A DNA stretch of 64,000 bases, from NCBI GenBank assembly GCA_963576735.1, contig OY755174.1, positions 2,542,001 through 2,606,000 of the forward strand, written 5' to 3'. The position numbers and the translations under genes are program-made. Below the pieces are notes generated by a model that was not told the DNA's origin, searched no databases, and saw nothing but the letters and a program-made list of their open reading frames with translations. How positions within the stretch are numbered: position 1 is the stretch's first letter; each line of letters opens with the position of its first letter. The stretch is from Bedellia somnulentella (Eukaryota > Arthropoda > Insecta > Lepidoptera > Bedelliidae). Below, piece by piece: positions 11,615 to 22,455 of this stretch.

Positions 11615-12007
11615 GTCATGAAATAAGTTTCTAAAAATAAAGTATAAGATACAAAAAATAACCGAATGCACCAAAATACGTTTTAGATTATTGCTATTGG
11701 GGAAATTAAATGCACAAATCGAGGTCTCTCCCAGCATTAAAAAGGAAAATTAAGTATCGATAAAATGTACTATTGATTTCAGTTTGGTCCCACCTGTTAT
11801 CGATTGAAAGGTTGTTGTAAAAAGTTAGTTTTTCCTTTTTAAATGATTATATTTTGATGTTGGGCTTGTTTGTTTTTAATTTTTTAATGTTTTTAATTTT
11901 ATACTATATCAAGCAAGAGTGGTTACTGGAAACACAAAATACCAGATAAAGAGAGGCGATCAATAGTTTCAATAGGCTTGACACAAAAAAATAATATGGC
12001 GTGTATA

Positions 12008-13261
12008 TCTATACTTATAATAAATCTGTAGAGAGGTCAATTCTGTACATGAAATATATTTTCAAAATAACTATCAGGTGGTGATTAGGGATCGATACTG
12101 ATGCCAAAAATGCAATCAGTAAAATTTATGTCTGTCTGTCTGTCTGTCTGTCTGTCGGTTTGTATGTTCCTTATGGAAACAAAAACTACTCAACGGATTT
12201 TAACGAAACTTGGTACAATTATTCTTCATACTCCTGCGCAGGTTTTTGTATATTTTCCAGCAGAGAAGTAAAGGGGGATTTTGGGAAATTTGGGGAAAAC
12301 GGGAGAAGTTACTCCATTTTTTAAGCTTCCGTCGCGTGTGCAGCCTTAATGGTTAATTTTACATAGAAATCATGTGTGGCGGAAATATTTTTCATAAAAT
12401 TATCTAAAAAAAAATCTTCAACAGTATATGTCTATCTTTTATGGTTGACTCACAATAACACGTGTAAGTCTTGATAGCTTAGCAGTTCGGAACATCCTGA
12501 TTATATTTGTTTACTCTTACGTTTGTAAACCTCTCACTCATCCCTAATTTAAAAAAGGTAACATTATTACCTATTCAATAAAAAAGAGGATGGATGACAG
12601 TAAATTGGTGAAAGAGATATATAGAGCCAATGTGGAAGGTAATGTTAGTAGAGGACGACCTCGGAGGACACATTTGGATCAAATAGAAAATGTGCTCAAA
12701 AAGGCAGGTGTCCGCAGTATGAAGAATAAAAGAGCATGTATGAAAAGATTGATGGATGTAAACGAAGCCAGAGAGGTTTGCCAGGATCGTACAAAGTGGC
12801 GATCGATAGTCTCTGCCTACCCCAATGGGAACTAACGGCGTGAGAATATGTATGTATGTATGTCAATAAAAAAGAATCATAGAAATCGATAGACAAACAC
12901 CGAAATTATACATAAAATAAGCCATCGCGCCCGTGATCGAAACCAAATCTTTACTAATTTACATATAACATACTAGATGGCGCCAGTAGTTGCATCCTAC
13001 ATAACGTAATGATTAATTTTTTAGATTGTTATAAATACTTCATGGCGTTTTATTCCAAAATTTGCTATTAAACGGAAATACTTAACCATTCATTAAAGCG
13101 CATTCAAAATCACCAAACTACACTGTTAAGGGAGTGCTATAAATTTAATAAATTGAAAAGATTACGCTGAATTTCACAATGCTTGAGCAGTGACTGAAGA
13201 AAGAAACCTCAGATATTTAAAAAAACAACGCTACCCGTGCGAAGCTGGGACGATCCACTAG
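12008..13261 (+). mobile_element. Helitron carrying an RTE tail
   Basis: Starts TCTATACTTATAATAAATC after an A and ends CACTAG before a T, preceded by CCCGTGCGAAGCTGGGA, which resembles the subterminal region of the Helitron at 5280. A TCTG microsatellite sits at about 12130-12155. An RTE 3' fragment at 12585-12862 is nested within it. No Helitron protein remains. Confidence 0.75.
12585..12862 (+). pseudogene. RTE LINE 3' end with C-terminal ORF remnant
   Basis: The frame 12590-12835 encodes the last 81 residues of an RTE-type reverse transcriptase polyprotein: VKEIYRANVEGNVSRGRPRR, a basic linker, then REVCQDRTKWRSIVSAYPNG and a stop. RTE proteins typically end with this RGRPRR...DR..WR.IV pattern. 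After the stop comes a short 3' UTR ending GCGTGAGAATATGTATGTATG. It is a 5'-truncated insertion inside a Helitron. It is the longest clean tail of the family here and shows that the RTE source encoded the same terminus later seen at 28.5, 32.7, 40.3 and 50.0 kb. Confidence 0.82.
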
Positions 13262-13542
13262 TACAAAATAAGTCCATGAAAATCGAAACACCAGTTCAGT
13301 AGTTTTTTGATTAAAGGAGAAATGTTGGTTGCATTCCCGTGTTGATAGAATTAGCTGCTAACCATCGGTCTGAACATTATTGGTTTCTGCTATCATACGA
13401 AATTTCGCATTCTAGTCAATTATTACCATGCATGAAAATGAATATTTAACGGTGTTCTAAGCTTACTTTCAACACTGGCTACGGAATTTACAATTTCGTA
13501 GCGCTAACTACGCAATTATTGGTTTTATGACCGTATGTACGC

Positions 13543-13790
13543 CATGTAGTGTCGGCTTAGAATAGCACTACCCCGTTTCTACCGATAGGTTTACGTAAGA
13601 GGCGACTAACGGTATTGGGGCTTTTAAGGGATTTTTGGGCGATGCGGTTGTAGACCCATCACCAACAACCTTTACTTTACCATCTTTTCTCCACTCAATT
13701 TTTCAAAAGTGGCCGAGGAATTTTTAATTCCTAAGCTCTGGCTACCCCTTCTAGGTATTTATAGCCATGAGTATATGTATGTATGTATGA
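13543..13790 (+). mobile_element. SINE-A copy, full length
   Basis: Head ATGTAGTGTCGGCTTAGAAT, then all landmarks and a TATGTATGTATG tail. Confidence 0.9.
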
Positions 13791-13796
13791 CCGTAT

Positions 13797-13978
13797 GTAT
13801 ATGTGTACGACGCATAGTTAGGTTTAGAATGCCATTACTCATTTCTACCTACGGATGTTGTAAGAAGCGACTAAGGGTTTGGGGCTTTTTATGTGGTTTT
13901 TGGGCGATGCGGTTGGAGACCCATCACCAAAGATGGCTTCCCCTTTTTGGGATTTATGGCCGCTAGTATATGTAGGTA
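13797..13978 (+). mobile_element. SINE-A copy, internally deleted
   Basis: Directly follows the previous copy in the same orientation. It jumps from CCCATCACCAAAG straight to GGCTTCCCC near the tail. Confidence 0.78.
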
Positions 13979-14360
13979 TCCTAGTAAACATCCTAGAAGC
14001 AAACAACGAGTACCAGTAAATCAAAGTGTTCAATTAGCGAAATGACAATATACCAGACTGGATGCTCGTTGGAGACCGGCCAACATCACAACACTTTGTT
14101 CTAACAAGTTTGTATCATGTTCACTTTTTTCTAAAAGCATTCTTTGTTGTATCATACAACAAAGAACATGATAATTTCAGACTTAAGTAATTTTTTGCTC
14201 AATATGAAGAGATTAATCTAAATCACGACTCCTATGACCAAAATAAGCTTCATTTTCTGACCGACGTTCAATTGAAATGGAAACACTGCTTCTCTCTTTA
14301 TTATTTTAAGAAATGAACAGATACGATGACTTATAAATTTATTTAGACATTATCACCTGG

Positions 14361-14668
14361 TAATTAAAACAACTATTGGTTTTCGGATATTTTAATCGCG
14401 TGTTATTACATTATTTTAAAGCCCGACGTTTCGAAAACTTTTCAGTTATCATGTTCACGGGAAGACTGAGGTGTTATTTGGCATTATACAGTACTATAAA
14501 ATTATTAATACTAACTACCTTCACAAAATTTAAGTTACATTTGCGTTTAACATTTGCTATGTACAAAAAGAGCTAATGTTATCTGGAGTCTTGCTAGTGT
14601 TCTTCCCGTGAGGGATAATGTAAAAACACGCGATTAAAATATCCGAAAATCAATAGTTGTTTTAATTA
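14361..14668. mobile_element. MITE with about 50-bp terminal inverted repeats
   Basis: The left end TAATTAAAACAACTATTGG is inverted at the right end with a single mismatch over the first 40 bp. The inverted similarity loosens but continues to TCACGGGAAGA. No coding capacity. Confidence 0.75.
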
Positions 14669-14705
14669 TAATGTGCAATCGTGAAAATCTTAGAAAATAC
14701 TATTA

Positions 14706-14800
14706 TCACCTGGTGTTCAAAATTCCCTTGTTTTGCTTTGACAGTATAGTTACGTGATAGAGGGCAGGCCTATATCGCCATTTTTGGACGAATATGCTAA
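14706..14800 (-). mobile_element. SINE-B internal fragment
   Basis: Retains CACCTGGTGTTCA and CAGGCCTATATCGCC from the SINE-B body in reverse orientation. Confidence 0.6.
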
Positions 14801-15009
14801 GTTTACTCAAAGTTCACTACATTAATATTTATATATAAAAAATCTATAGTCAGAGCAAAGTATACAACTGCTAAAGCAAAGCGTCTTTCATTAAGGCAAA
14901 GCTGTAATCAAATTATGTAATTTTATCCTTGCTATAATGTCAGGTACAAAACGTTAGGTCATTAAATAGAGTAGACGATAGAACGTGGAGATTGCGAAGT
15001 AATCGAGCT

Positions 15010-15165
15010 ATCTCAGCATCGATAGCAGGAGCGCCCTTTTGACTAGATATCGCGTGTTATAAAATAGCCATCTTTTACGCACTTACTTAGTATCGTATAC
15101 TGTCATCTTATTCTAACCGATATCGTGACGATAAAGTAGCGCTCGTGCTAGGCCTCCAGCACTCA
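15010..15165. repeat. Relative of the small MITE at 23.97 kb
   Basis: The segment with CTTTTACGCACTTACTTAG is the reverse complement of sequence at 23.97-24.08 kb and ends at a GCTCGTGCT motif like that MITE. Confidence 0.55.
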
Positions 15166-15304
15166 TTGCGTTATCTTGTGAAGACTAAGACGGATAGGTT
15201 CGTTGCGATAAAAGACGCCGTTTCGAACAATAAATAATGTGATGACATCAGAACAAAGGGTCTTGCATTAATGGATTAATTAATGTAAGTAAAGAAAAAG
15301 CGAG

Positions 15305-15320
15305 TTATCAGGATAATTAC
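15305..15320 (+). repeat. Left 16-bp direct repeat (target-site duplication)
   Basis: TTATCAGGATAATTAC is repeated exactly at 16271-16286, flanking the TRL block. It supports insertion of the whole block in one event. Confidence 0.75.
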
Positions 15321-15359
15321 TCATAAATAAAAGATGTTATTAAAGGAAAGAAAAATTTC

Positions 15360-15432
15360 GACACTGGCGGGGTTCGAACCCGCGACCTTCGGGTATACGC
15401 CCCCGTCGCTCTGCCAACTGAGCTACAGTGTC
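15360..15432 (-). pseudogene. tRNA-like head, TRL unit 1
   Basis: A 73-nt tRNA-like sequence with a 7-bp acceptor stem (GACACTG with CAGTGTC), A box TAGCTCAGTTGG and B box GGTTCGAACCC. The anticodon-arm positions read GGGGGCGTATACCC and lack T33, so it should not be charged normally. An internal Pol III promoter is likely intact. Confidence 0.7.
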
Positions 15433-15675
15433 AGTTGGCATCCAGCGCGAAATTTCTCTATCCTTTAATTCTTTTTTACACGTTCAAGTAGTGTTTGCGT
15501 TTCCTCCCTCCGAATTTTAACTAATTCGGACGGCCACTTGTCTACCTTTTCAGATAGAATGCAAATGTCGGAAACGCCTAACTATCACATCATTTAATGT
15601 TTTTTTGACATGGATTCCTCATGTGGGGATTATTACTCATAAATAAAAGATGTTATTAAAGGAAAGAAAAATTTC

Positions 15676-15750
15676 GACACTGGCGGGGTTCGAACCCGCG
15701 ACCTTCGGGTATACGCCCCCGTGTCGCTCTGCCAACTGAGCTACAGTGTC
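15676..15750 (-). pseudogene. tRNA-like head, TRL unit 2
   Basis: Same as unit 1 but with two extra bases (GT) in the anticodon-arm to D-arm region, making 75 nt. Confidence 0.65.
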
Positions 15751-15992
15751 AGTTGGCATCCAGCGCGAAATTTCTCTATCCTTTGTTTCTTTTTTACACA
15801 TTCAAGTAGTGTTTGCGTTTCCTACCTCCGAATTTTAACTAATTCGGACGGCCACTTGTCTACCTTTTCAGATAGAATGCAAATGTTGGAAACGCCTAAC
15901 TATCACATAATTTAATGTTTTTTGACATGAATTCCTCATGTGGGGATTATTACTCATAAATAAAAGATGTTATTAAAGGAAAGAAAAATTTC

Positions 15993-16065
15993 GACACTGG
16001 CGGGGTTCAAACCCGCGACCTTCGGGTATACGCCCCCGTCGCTCTGCCAACTGAGCTACAGTGTC
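15993..16065 (-). pseudogene. tRNA-like head, TRL unit 3
   Basis: 73 nt; the B box is changed to GGTTTGAACCC. Confidence 0.65.
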
Positions 16066-16115
16066 AGTTGGCATCCAGCGCGAAATTTCTCTATCCTTAT
16101 CGCTGGATGCCAACT

Positions 16116-16188
16116 GACACTGTAGCTCAGTTGGCAGAGCGACGGGGGCGTATACCCGAAGGTCGCGGGTTTGAACCCCGCCAGTGTC
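16116..16188 (+). pseudogene. tRNA-like head, inverted TRL unit 4
   Basis: Mirror copy of unit 3 and shares its GGTTTGAACCC B box, showing that the palindrome arose by copying unit 3. Confidence 0.68.
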
Positions 16189-16270
16189 GAAATTTTTCTT
16201 TCCTTTAATAACATCTTTTATTTATGAGTAATAATCCCCACATGAGGAATTCATGTCAAAAAACATTAAA

Positions 16271-16286
16271 TTATCAGGATAATTAC
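16271..16286 (+). repeat. Right 16-bp direct repeat (target-site duplication)
   Basis: Exact copy of 15305-15320. Confidence 0.75.
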
Positions 16287-16857
16287 GAGTTCAGAGCTTC
16301 GATAAAATCGATATTTTACCAGCAATATGCGTTAATAATAACCCCATCCATAGAATGTGTCAATTATATAACTCCATTTGCAATAATAAAGAAGAAGTGA
16401 CTCCTCCTGATATTTATCATGACTCTCTACGTTCGTTTCGTAAAAAATGCATAGAAATAATTTAATAAGTACTATTATAATAATTATAATATTTTACACA
16501 ATACTCTACTTTAAGAAAAACCATTTTAATATTAATTTATTTTATTTCTTTTTTATACTGTTTTAATTTTAATTTGATCTCAATTTTAATTTAATTTCAA
16601 TTTATTTATAATATCTTTGTTTATGATTCTTTTTGAAATTGTTTATATACGAACTTCCATTGAATTAAATTTACATTATTTTATTTTGAATCATTTATAT
16701 TTGTATCAAACATTGTATAGTTCAACTTACAAGGTAATGCTGTGCATGCTGTTTTGGTACTGCATCTGAGCAAAACATTATGTCTTTTGGAAAATATAAT
16801 ATTATGATGTTGTACTGCGTGCATGCCCAATAAATAAATAAATAAATAAATAGATAT
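16287..16857 (+). pseudogene. 3' end of a LINE (reverse-transcriptase C-terminus and tail)
   Basis: After TRL removal the frame runs from upstream (ASYQDNYEFRAS) into this piece. It continues, after a one-base slip, as FDKIDILPAICVNNNP, RMCQLYNSICNN and SLRSFRKKCIEII followed by TAA at about 16464. This is typical of the extreme C-terminus of insect L1/BMC1- or Jockey-type ORF2 proteins. An AT-rich 3' UTR follows and the copy ends in an AATA repeat at about 16830-16852. It is a 5'-truncated, decayed retrotransposon that served as the landing site of the TRL block. Confidence 0.6.
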
Positions 16858-16907
16858 TCTCTATTATTTTGGTTATTTGGATTGATTGAATAGAATAATT
16901 AAGCTAA

Positions 16908-17101
16908 AAGGTGTCGGTTTAGAATAGTGTTAGCTCTTTTATTCTCGGATATTGTAAGAGGAGACGTAGGGTATTGGAGCTACCACCCATCTTTTCTTTA
17001 CAATCCTTTCCTCAGTCAACCTCCAAAAGTGACCCAGGTATTATTTTTTTACTATTTGAATACCCTTTAAGGGATTTATAGCCTTGAGTATATGTATGCA
17101 T
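16908..17101 (+). mobile_element. Degenerate SINE-A copy
   Basis: Retains GTCGGTTTAGAATAG, TGTAAGAGG, CCCATCTTTTC and GGGATTTATAGCC, and ends TTGAGTATATGTATG. The central part is deleted. Confidence 0.65.
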
Positions 17102-17169
17102 ATATAATATAGTATGCTACGTATACTGAAGAAAATAATTTTGACTTCATATTATTATTGCGGTTGATA

Positions 17170-17434
17170 CTAATTTTAGTGGACCCAAGAATTGGCCAAG
17201 GTAGTGGATGAAAGCCGCTCAGGATTCATCGCAGAGATCTTTGGGGAGGCCTATGTCCACAAGTGGATGTCGTATTGTTACGTGACTGGTTCCATTTTGT
17301 TGTCTGATTGCCTCGAAATTGTAAACAGTGAACTGTCGCTGTCAAATTCGTATGCGAATTCATGGATATTAATACACCGTGTGTTGGAACTTGCAGCAAA
17401 ATCAAAGGCAGGAAAAATCGGTAATCAGGGTTGA
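17170..17434 (+). pseudogene. Possible RTE-like C-terminal relic
   Basis: An 80-codon frame starts with AKVVDESRSGFIAEIFGEAY. The last residues resemble the LGEAYVQQW end of some RTE-type LINE proteins, also seen at 46.7 kb. The remainder has no recognisable domain. Confidence 0.3.
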
Positions 17435-17652
17435 ATGGCCATTTGAGCTCGAAGGTTTACAGACACCGTTTAAGTTTTCTCAAGGTGGACCGAGACCTTA
17501 GTTAAAGGTCGCGCAGAGCCAGAGTATAAGGGAGCGCAAGATGGGTCGTCAGGAAAAGGCCATGTATCCTACTGTGTTCCTATTGGCTGAGATAAATATG
17601 AGACTTCGATATTTCAAGTTATTAGTTACGTTTGCAACTTTGAGAATGATAA

Positions 17653-17896
17653 GATGAGTGAGGGCCTAGAATGGCAACAACTATTTTTTTCCCGCGGGTA
17701 TCCTAAGAGGCGACTTAGTTTTTGTTGGTGATTGGGTGGAATGGCAGGAACTAATACTTCTTGCCGTTTTCGTAGGGGCGACCAAGGGTTTTGGAGAGTC
17801 TTAAGTGATTGTCGGGTGATATGACTGAGATTCCATCACCAACCATCCAAGCACTGGCTACCCCTTCTTGGGATTTACAGTGGTGAGTATATGTAT
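17653..17896 (+). mobile_element. Degenerate SINE-A copy
   Basis: Contains GGCCTAGAATGGCAAC, CCTAAGAGGCGACT, CATCACCAACC and GGATTTACAGTGGTGAGTATATG. Confidence 0.6.
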
Positions 17897-17899
17897 TAG

Positions 17900-18754
17900 A
17901 TAATTTTATTTATTTTTTATATGGTACTAAAGTAAATTCACCAATACGTATGTATGTACAAATATATTCATAAACTGGAATGTCATGATCACAATATGTG
18001 ACTATGACTGTTTGAATTAAACAGAACTAATAATATCAATCAATGATAAGAATATGTCACACATCTAAGTTTATTTAATGTTAAATTAGTTTTCTAGTAC
18101 ATATTCGTATGTATGATTAATTAAGTTAAAAAAAATGCGATACAAATAACATAAGAAATTAAACAACGATGTATTTAAAAAAATTTGGCGCCTTAAATGG
18201 GAAGCAAGTGAAAATCAGTGTAATAATTTTCTTAAGTCGTTGAAGTTAATGACTTAATTGAAGCGTGGAGGAGTGACTCTTTTGGACTAGTTATTTTCTT
18301 ATGTCACACAAAACTGATTTGATTTTCAAAATAATAATAATATATATATATATATATAGTAATAATAATAATAAAACTTATATTGACTTTACTACTCAAA
18401 CTTAGACAGTATTTATCTAGAACTAGTCACATTGCCACTATCCAATAAATTGCTTTCAGAAGGACATCAATTTGCAAAATAGGCGTAAAGGAAATTTGGG
18501 ACTTAAAATTAATGACTTTAGCACACATCAATTCGTAGAAGGCTCAACCAGGCAAATCTGCAAAACCAGTAACATTTACCACTTTGACTTGAGTTGACCG
18601 CCGCCGCCGCTGCCACCGGTCTGTAGGTTGTAGGTCAATTGAACGGCCAAGTTGTCTTCACATAACTTAATTTGAACGGCAAACTTGTAATGCCGCACTG
18701 TACAACTTGGGAGTGCTCTTTAATCAGGTTTGAAACCCTATATTTCAATAAATT
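17900..18754. other. AT-rich stretch with microsatellites, no gene
   Basis: Short AAT and TA repeats at about 18325-18370. A GCCGCCGCC run at 18601-18612 stands out against the AT-rich background. No coding frame is supported. Confidence 0.4.
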
Positions 18755-18999
18755 ACATACATACATACATATACTCACGGCTATAAATCCCTTAAAGGGG
18801 TAGCCAGAGCTGAGAAATAATAAATTCCTCAGCCACTTTTGGAAGTTGAGTGGGGAAAAGATGGTAGTATAAAGGTTGTTGGTGATGGGTCTCCAACCGT
18901 CCCTCCTCCATCCCTTAAAAAGCCCCAAGTCCGTTAGTCGCCTCTTACGTACACCCACCGGAAGAAATGGGGTAGTGCTATTCTAAGCCGACACTACAA
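18755..18999 (-). mobile_element. SINE-A copy, full length
   Basis: From the ACATACATAC tail and CTCACGGCTATAAATCCC to the reversed head TAAGCCGACACTAC. A few bases of the GGGCGATG segment are lost. Confidence 0.88.
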
Positions 19000-19317
19000 A
19001 GCTAAAATTTGCTATACAAAAGCTCTGCTTCAATAAATTGTTATACAAAATATGGAAAGGTTACTTTATTTTAAATCATTATGATCGCATAGAATATGTC
19101 AGCCACTGTGTCGGCAGTGAATAGCGTATGTATGATTGTAATCAATATACATTATACTTCTTTAAAAAAATAAAGGAAACGTGTTAAAATATTATAGGTT
19201 TAATATAATTTGACTTGTCTTGGGAAGTATATAAAACAAAACTATTTCGAACTACAACTTTACTAACGTAGCGTTTGTATTAAGAAATCATAAACTATTT
19301 AATGTTTTTTGAATGTT

Positions 19318-19358
19318 ATTGACATGAAAACCTCATGTGGGGATTATTACTAATAAAT
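19318..19358 (-). repeat. TRL end fragment
   Basis: ACCTCATGTGGGGATTATTA end only, as at 3398. Confidence 0.5.
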
Positions 19359-19399
19359 ATTGTAATATTGTATTTAATGTTTGCTAATTATGTCTATTA

Positions 19400-19513
19400 C
19401 ATACATATACATACATACATATACATACATACATATTCTCACGCCGTTAGTTCCCATTGGGGTAGGCAGAGACTATCGATCGCCACTTTGTACGATCCTG
19501 GCAAACCTCTCTA
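19400..19513 (-). mobile_element. RTE LINE 3' tail
   Basis: Reverse-oriented tail: TATG-type repeat, ACGCCGTTAGTTCCCATTGG, GGCAGAGACTATCGATCGCC and CTGGCAAACCTCTCTAGC. Confidence 0.8.
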
Positions 19514-19803
19514 GCTATGTCTATTATGTATATGTTATGTCTATTCTTACTACAATTTTTCGCATAGAGTAAAATGTTGAACATTATACGTTGAAGCAAT
19601 ATTTGATATGAGTAGCAGAATAATTTCTTCGTTTTGTTAGAATATTAGCATCGTTACGGTTAGTATTCCGCGTTCGTGATAAGCACCCGCCCGCCCCGCT
19701 TCCTTGCACGTAATTAAGAAAAGACTGCATCAAATATAAAGCATTACTACAGTATTGTAGTAAGAAATATATTCTAACCGTGGTAATTAACCGTATTATA
19801 AGC

Positions 19804-20172
19804 AACCGTGATAGCCCAGTGGGTAGAACACTCGGTTATCGTGTAAACGACTAGTGTTCAAATCCTAGGTCGGGCCTACACCAATTTGTCTTTTCTAAAG
19901 ACATATGTGTGGTTAATTTATCATGGTTGTTAACGGTGAGGGAAAACATCGTGAGGAAACCCACATGGCTGAGTTGTACTTAGTCATGTGACAGTGTATT
20001 CGTACAAAACGGCGATAGGCCTGCCCCCTATCACGTGAGTACACTGTCCATGCAAAACGTGGGTACTCTGAACACCAGGTGACAAAGTCACGTGATGTTC
20101 AGAAGTATTAGTACCTCTGCCAACCCCTTCGGGGATATTCGGCGTGAACGTTTATGTTATGTTATATGTTAT
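19804..20172 (+). mobile_element. SINE-B copy, full length
   Basis: Head CCGTGATAGCCCAGTGGG, B box TGTTCAAATCC, body and GTTTATGTTATGTTA end are all present. Nearly identical to the copy at 52620. Confidence 0.9.
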
Positions 20173-20299
20173 TATGTTAAATATATTCTAAGTCAGAAAT
20201 TTAAATGTTTTAACTACAGAATTTACAGCCTTCCTAATCTCAAAAAGGGGTATATTAAGTTAAGGAATCAATAAATGTAAGTAAGTCAATACCCCTGTA

Positions 20300-21100
20300 A
20301 TTTTAAAATTGTTGGGGGGCAAGGATGGTTAAATTAAGCATTAATGGCTGTACCTAGGTTTTGTCAGAAAACAAGTGGGTCTCAGAACGCAACTCAGTGA
20401 CCCAAACTCGTAATCAAAACTTTAAACCAACAGAGACTTTAAATCAAATTAATTTCGTAATCAAAACTTTAAACCAACAGAAATATGATAATTTTACAGT
20501 CTTCGGAAAAAAAGATTTTTTTATAAAATAAGTGAAATGTAAGTTCTTGGGAACGTACACGAAGCTAAAGCCAACAAGAAGCTGAAGATGAATATGTCAC
20601 ATCTCTAATTAGTTACAGGCGCGCGCCGCAATTTATGTGATGCTGCCTTTAAATTTAACGACGAATATGAGTCGCGGGGGAGAGATTTGATTTCGTCGAC
20701 GAGACGCTTGAATTATCTTTTCAGTGGCATTATTAGGTAGGCAGGTAAGCGAATTCGTTTTTTCACAAACAGTAATTTATCTCATAATATAGAATAAACT
20801 TATGTATTAACCCGATTGATCCTTAATATGGTTTTAAAATCCATATAAATATTTTGAAGCAATCTTTAAAAAATATGGAAAGTCTTATAAAGCATGCTAT
20901 ATTACATATGTTTTTTGTCGTCGCTTTTGGATCCCTCTTTAATCTTTTACATAAGAATGTTAAATCCACCGTTCCGCATTCATTATCGTTTATTCACAAT
21001 TCACATTTTCTATCAGAACAAAGGTACAAAATCCTAAAATAAAATAAGCTGATTTCATTTCCTTACCTCTTGACATACAAAACGTGAGTTATATTTAGTT
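20300..21100 (+). repeat. Third partial copy of the segmental duplication (block 0)
   Basis: The part around 20565-20760 matches 49115-49320 (CCAACAAGAAGCTGAAGAT and following). 20660-21100 matches 25630-26035 (GAGTCGCGGGGGAGAGATTT and following). 20340-20480 weakly matches 22520-22660. It therefore corresponds to an internal piece of blocks 1 and 2 in the same order and orientation. Confidence 0.7.
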
Positions 21101-21400
21101 TTACCTTAAAATCCATAAACCAAAGCAAGCAGGCAGCTTATATATCTTATTAGTTATTTTGAAAATTACAATATTTTTGATAAGCATTCCATAGGCAAAG
21201 TTGTTTAGTTTGATCTCTTAAATCGATTTAAAATACAAAAAGGGTATGTTTCAAAAATGAGGTCTAGGCCAATTCTATTTTTTCAGTAATTTCGCTGAAC
21301 TAATCTATCTCAAAATGATTTAATTTATTTATAAGATAACATATGATGTACCTATTTAAATATCTGTAAGGTTTTAATTGGTGTAAATCATAAATTGCCG

Positions 21401-21650
21401 TGTAGTGTCGGCTTAGAATAACACTACCCCATTTCTACCCGAGGGTGATCGTTAGAGGCGACTAAGGGTATAGGGGCTTTTTAAGTGATTTCTGGGCGAT
21501 GTGGTTGGAGACCCGTCACCAAAATCATTTATTATTACCATCTTTTCCCCAATCAAGTTCCAAAAGTGGCTGAGGAATTTCTCATTCCAAAGCTCTGGCT
21601 ACCCCGTTTAGGGATTTATAGCCGTGAGTATATGTATGTATGTATGTAAA
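21401..21650 (+). mobile_element. SINE-A copy, full length
   Basis: Belongs to the subtype with GTGATCGT, GGGTATAGGGGC and GTCACCAAAA, like 35599 and 53575. Ends in TATGTATGTATG. Confidence 0.9.
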
Positions 21651-21919
21651 TCATAAATAAATATCTTTATTTTTTTATATATAAATAAGGAAATGTCGTA
21701 TCTTGTTATGGGTGTTTATTTCTGCCAATACTAGTAGTTACATTCATATGACCCGAGGCAAAAGTAAATTACTAATTATTACAAACCAAATGGTTCCATT
21801 TATCAATGAAATTGCATAAGTACACTGTGTGGTAACTTTCTACGTTCGTACGTACGGTTCAGTGGAGCACAATTTGGTAGCCTTATCATATTTGGCTGTA
21901 CCTTTCACCAGCTCCGACA

Positions 21920-21991
21920 GCCGTGATCGTCTAGTGGTTAGGACCCTACGTTGTGGCCGTAGTAACCCAGGTTCGAATCCTGGTCACGGCA
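21920..21991 (+). tRNA. tRNA-His (GTG)
   Basis: Standard 72-nt cloverleaf: acceptor GCCGTGA with TCACGGC, D arm GTCTAGTGGTTAGGAC, anticodon stem CTACG with CGTAG around loop TTGTGGC (anticodon GTG) and T arm CAGGTTCGAATCCTG. The discriminator is A. No intron. The extra 5' G of tRNA-His is normally added after transcription. The gene is identical to that at 47789 and lies in the same context of block 1, so both derive from one ancestor. A run of five T at 22019 can terminate Pol III. Confidence 0.95.
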
Positions 21992-22018
21992 GTGTTAGCA
22001 CTGTTACGGCGGAGTTTC

Positions 22019-22023
22019 TTTTT
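22019..22023 (+). terminator. Pol III terminator of tRNA-His
   Basis: Run of five T about 28 bp after the tRNA, preserved in the second copy (47888-47892). Confidence 0.6.
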
Positions 22024-22453
22024 GAGGTACTAAACGTTTCACCGCTACAGTCCAAATGAACTTAATATTTCAACAAATTACTGAGCTATTAGTACCAACT
22101 ACCCTATTTAGAATTAAAGTCATCAACATCTACTCGTATATGAGTATTTGAATACATAAATGGAATATTCTAGTACTTGTTATTTTTAACGCTCTCTGAC
22201 CCCGTAGCAGGTGGCTTGTAAGAGCACGTCTGACCACGTATGTCATTGAAAATATAAGAGTGCTACGATGGTAAAATTAACCATCACTGGCGATAGCTCT
22301 GTAAATCGGATGCCCGATCATAACTTCAAAACCGTTGATATGGTATGGATTTGAGTATCCATTTTAATACTATATTATTTTGGTATGTATCGGGCAATCA
22401 ATTTGTGATACTGGCTAAACAAATTCTAATTCTGGACTCCTAGCTACCCGTTT

Positions 22454-22455
<2 letters not shown>

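Larger units (their letters stand above)
15321..16270. mobile_element. TRL block: three tandem units and one inverted unit
   Basis: Three tRNA-like heads in the same (minus) orientation repeat every 316-317 bp and a fourth lies inverted. Units three and four form an inverted repeat with arms of about 175 bp (15906-16080 and 16101-16275) around a 20-nt loop. The outer ends share TCATGTGGGGATTATTACTC. The block interrupts a LINE frame and has matching 16-bp flanks. The unit is apparently mobile: single or partial copies occur at 1.3, 1.7, 3.4, 19.3, 27.6 and 31.8 kb. Confidence 0.8.

Noticed and set aside
11507..11737. Open frames of 60-100 codons overlapping SINE-A copies (also near 7161, 9147, 13709, 18635, 35693, 48595 and 57001)
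   Set aside because: The same peptide words (such as MGDVVGDPSP) recur because the frames are translations of SINE-A; the family is non-coding.
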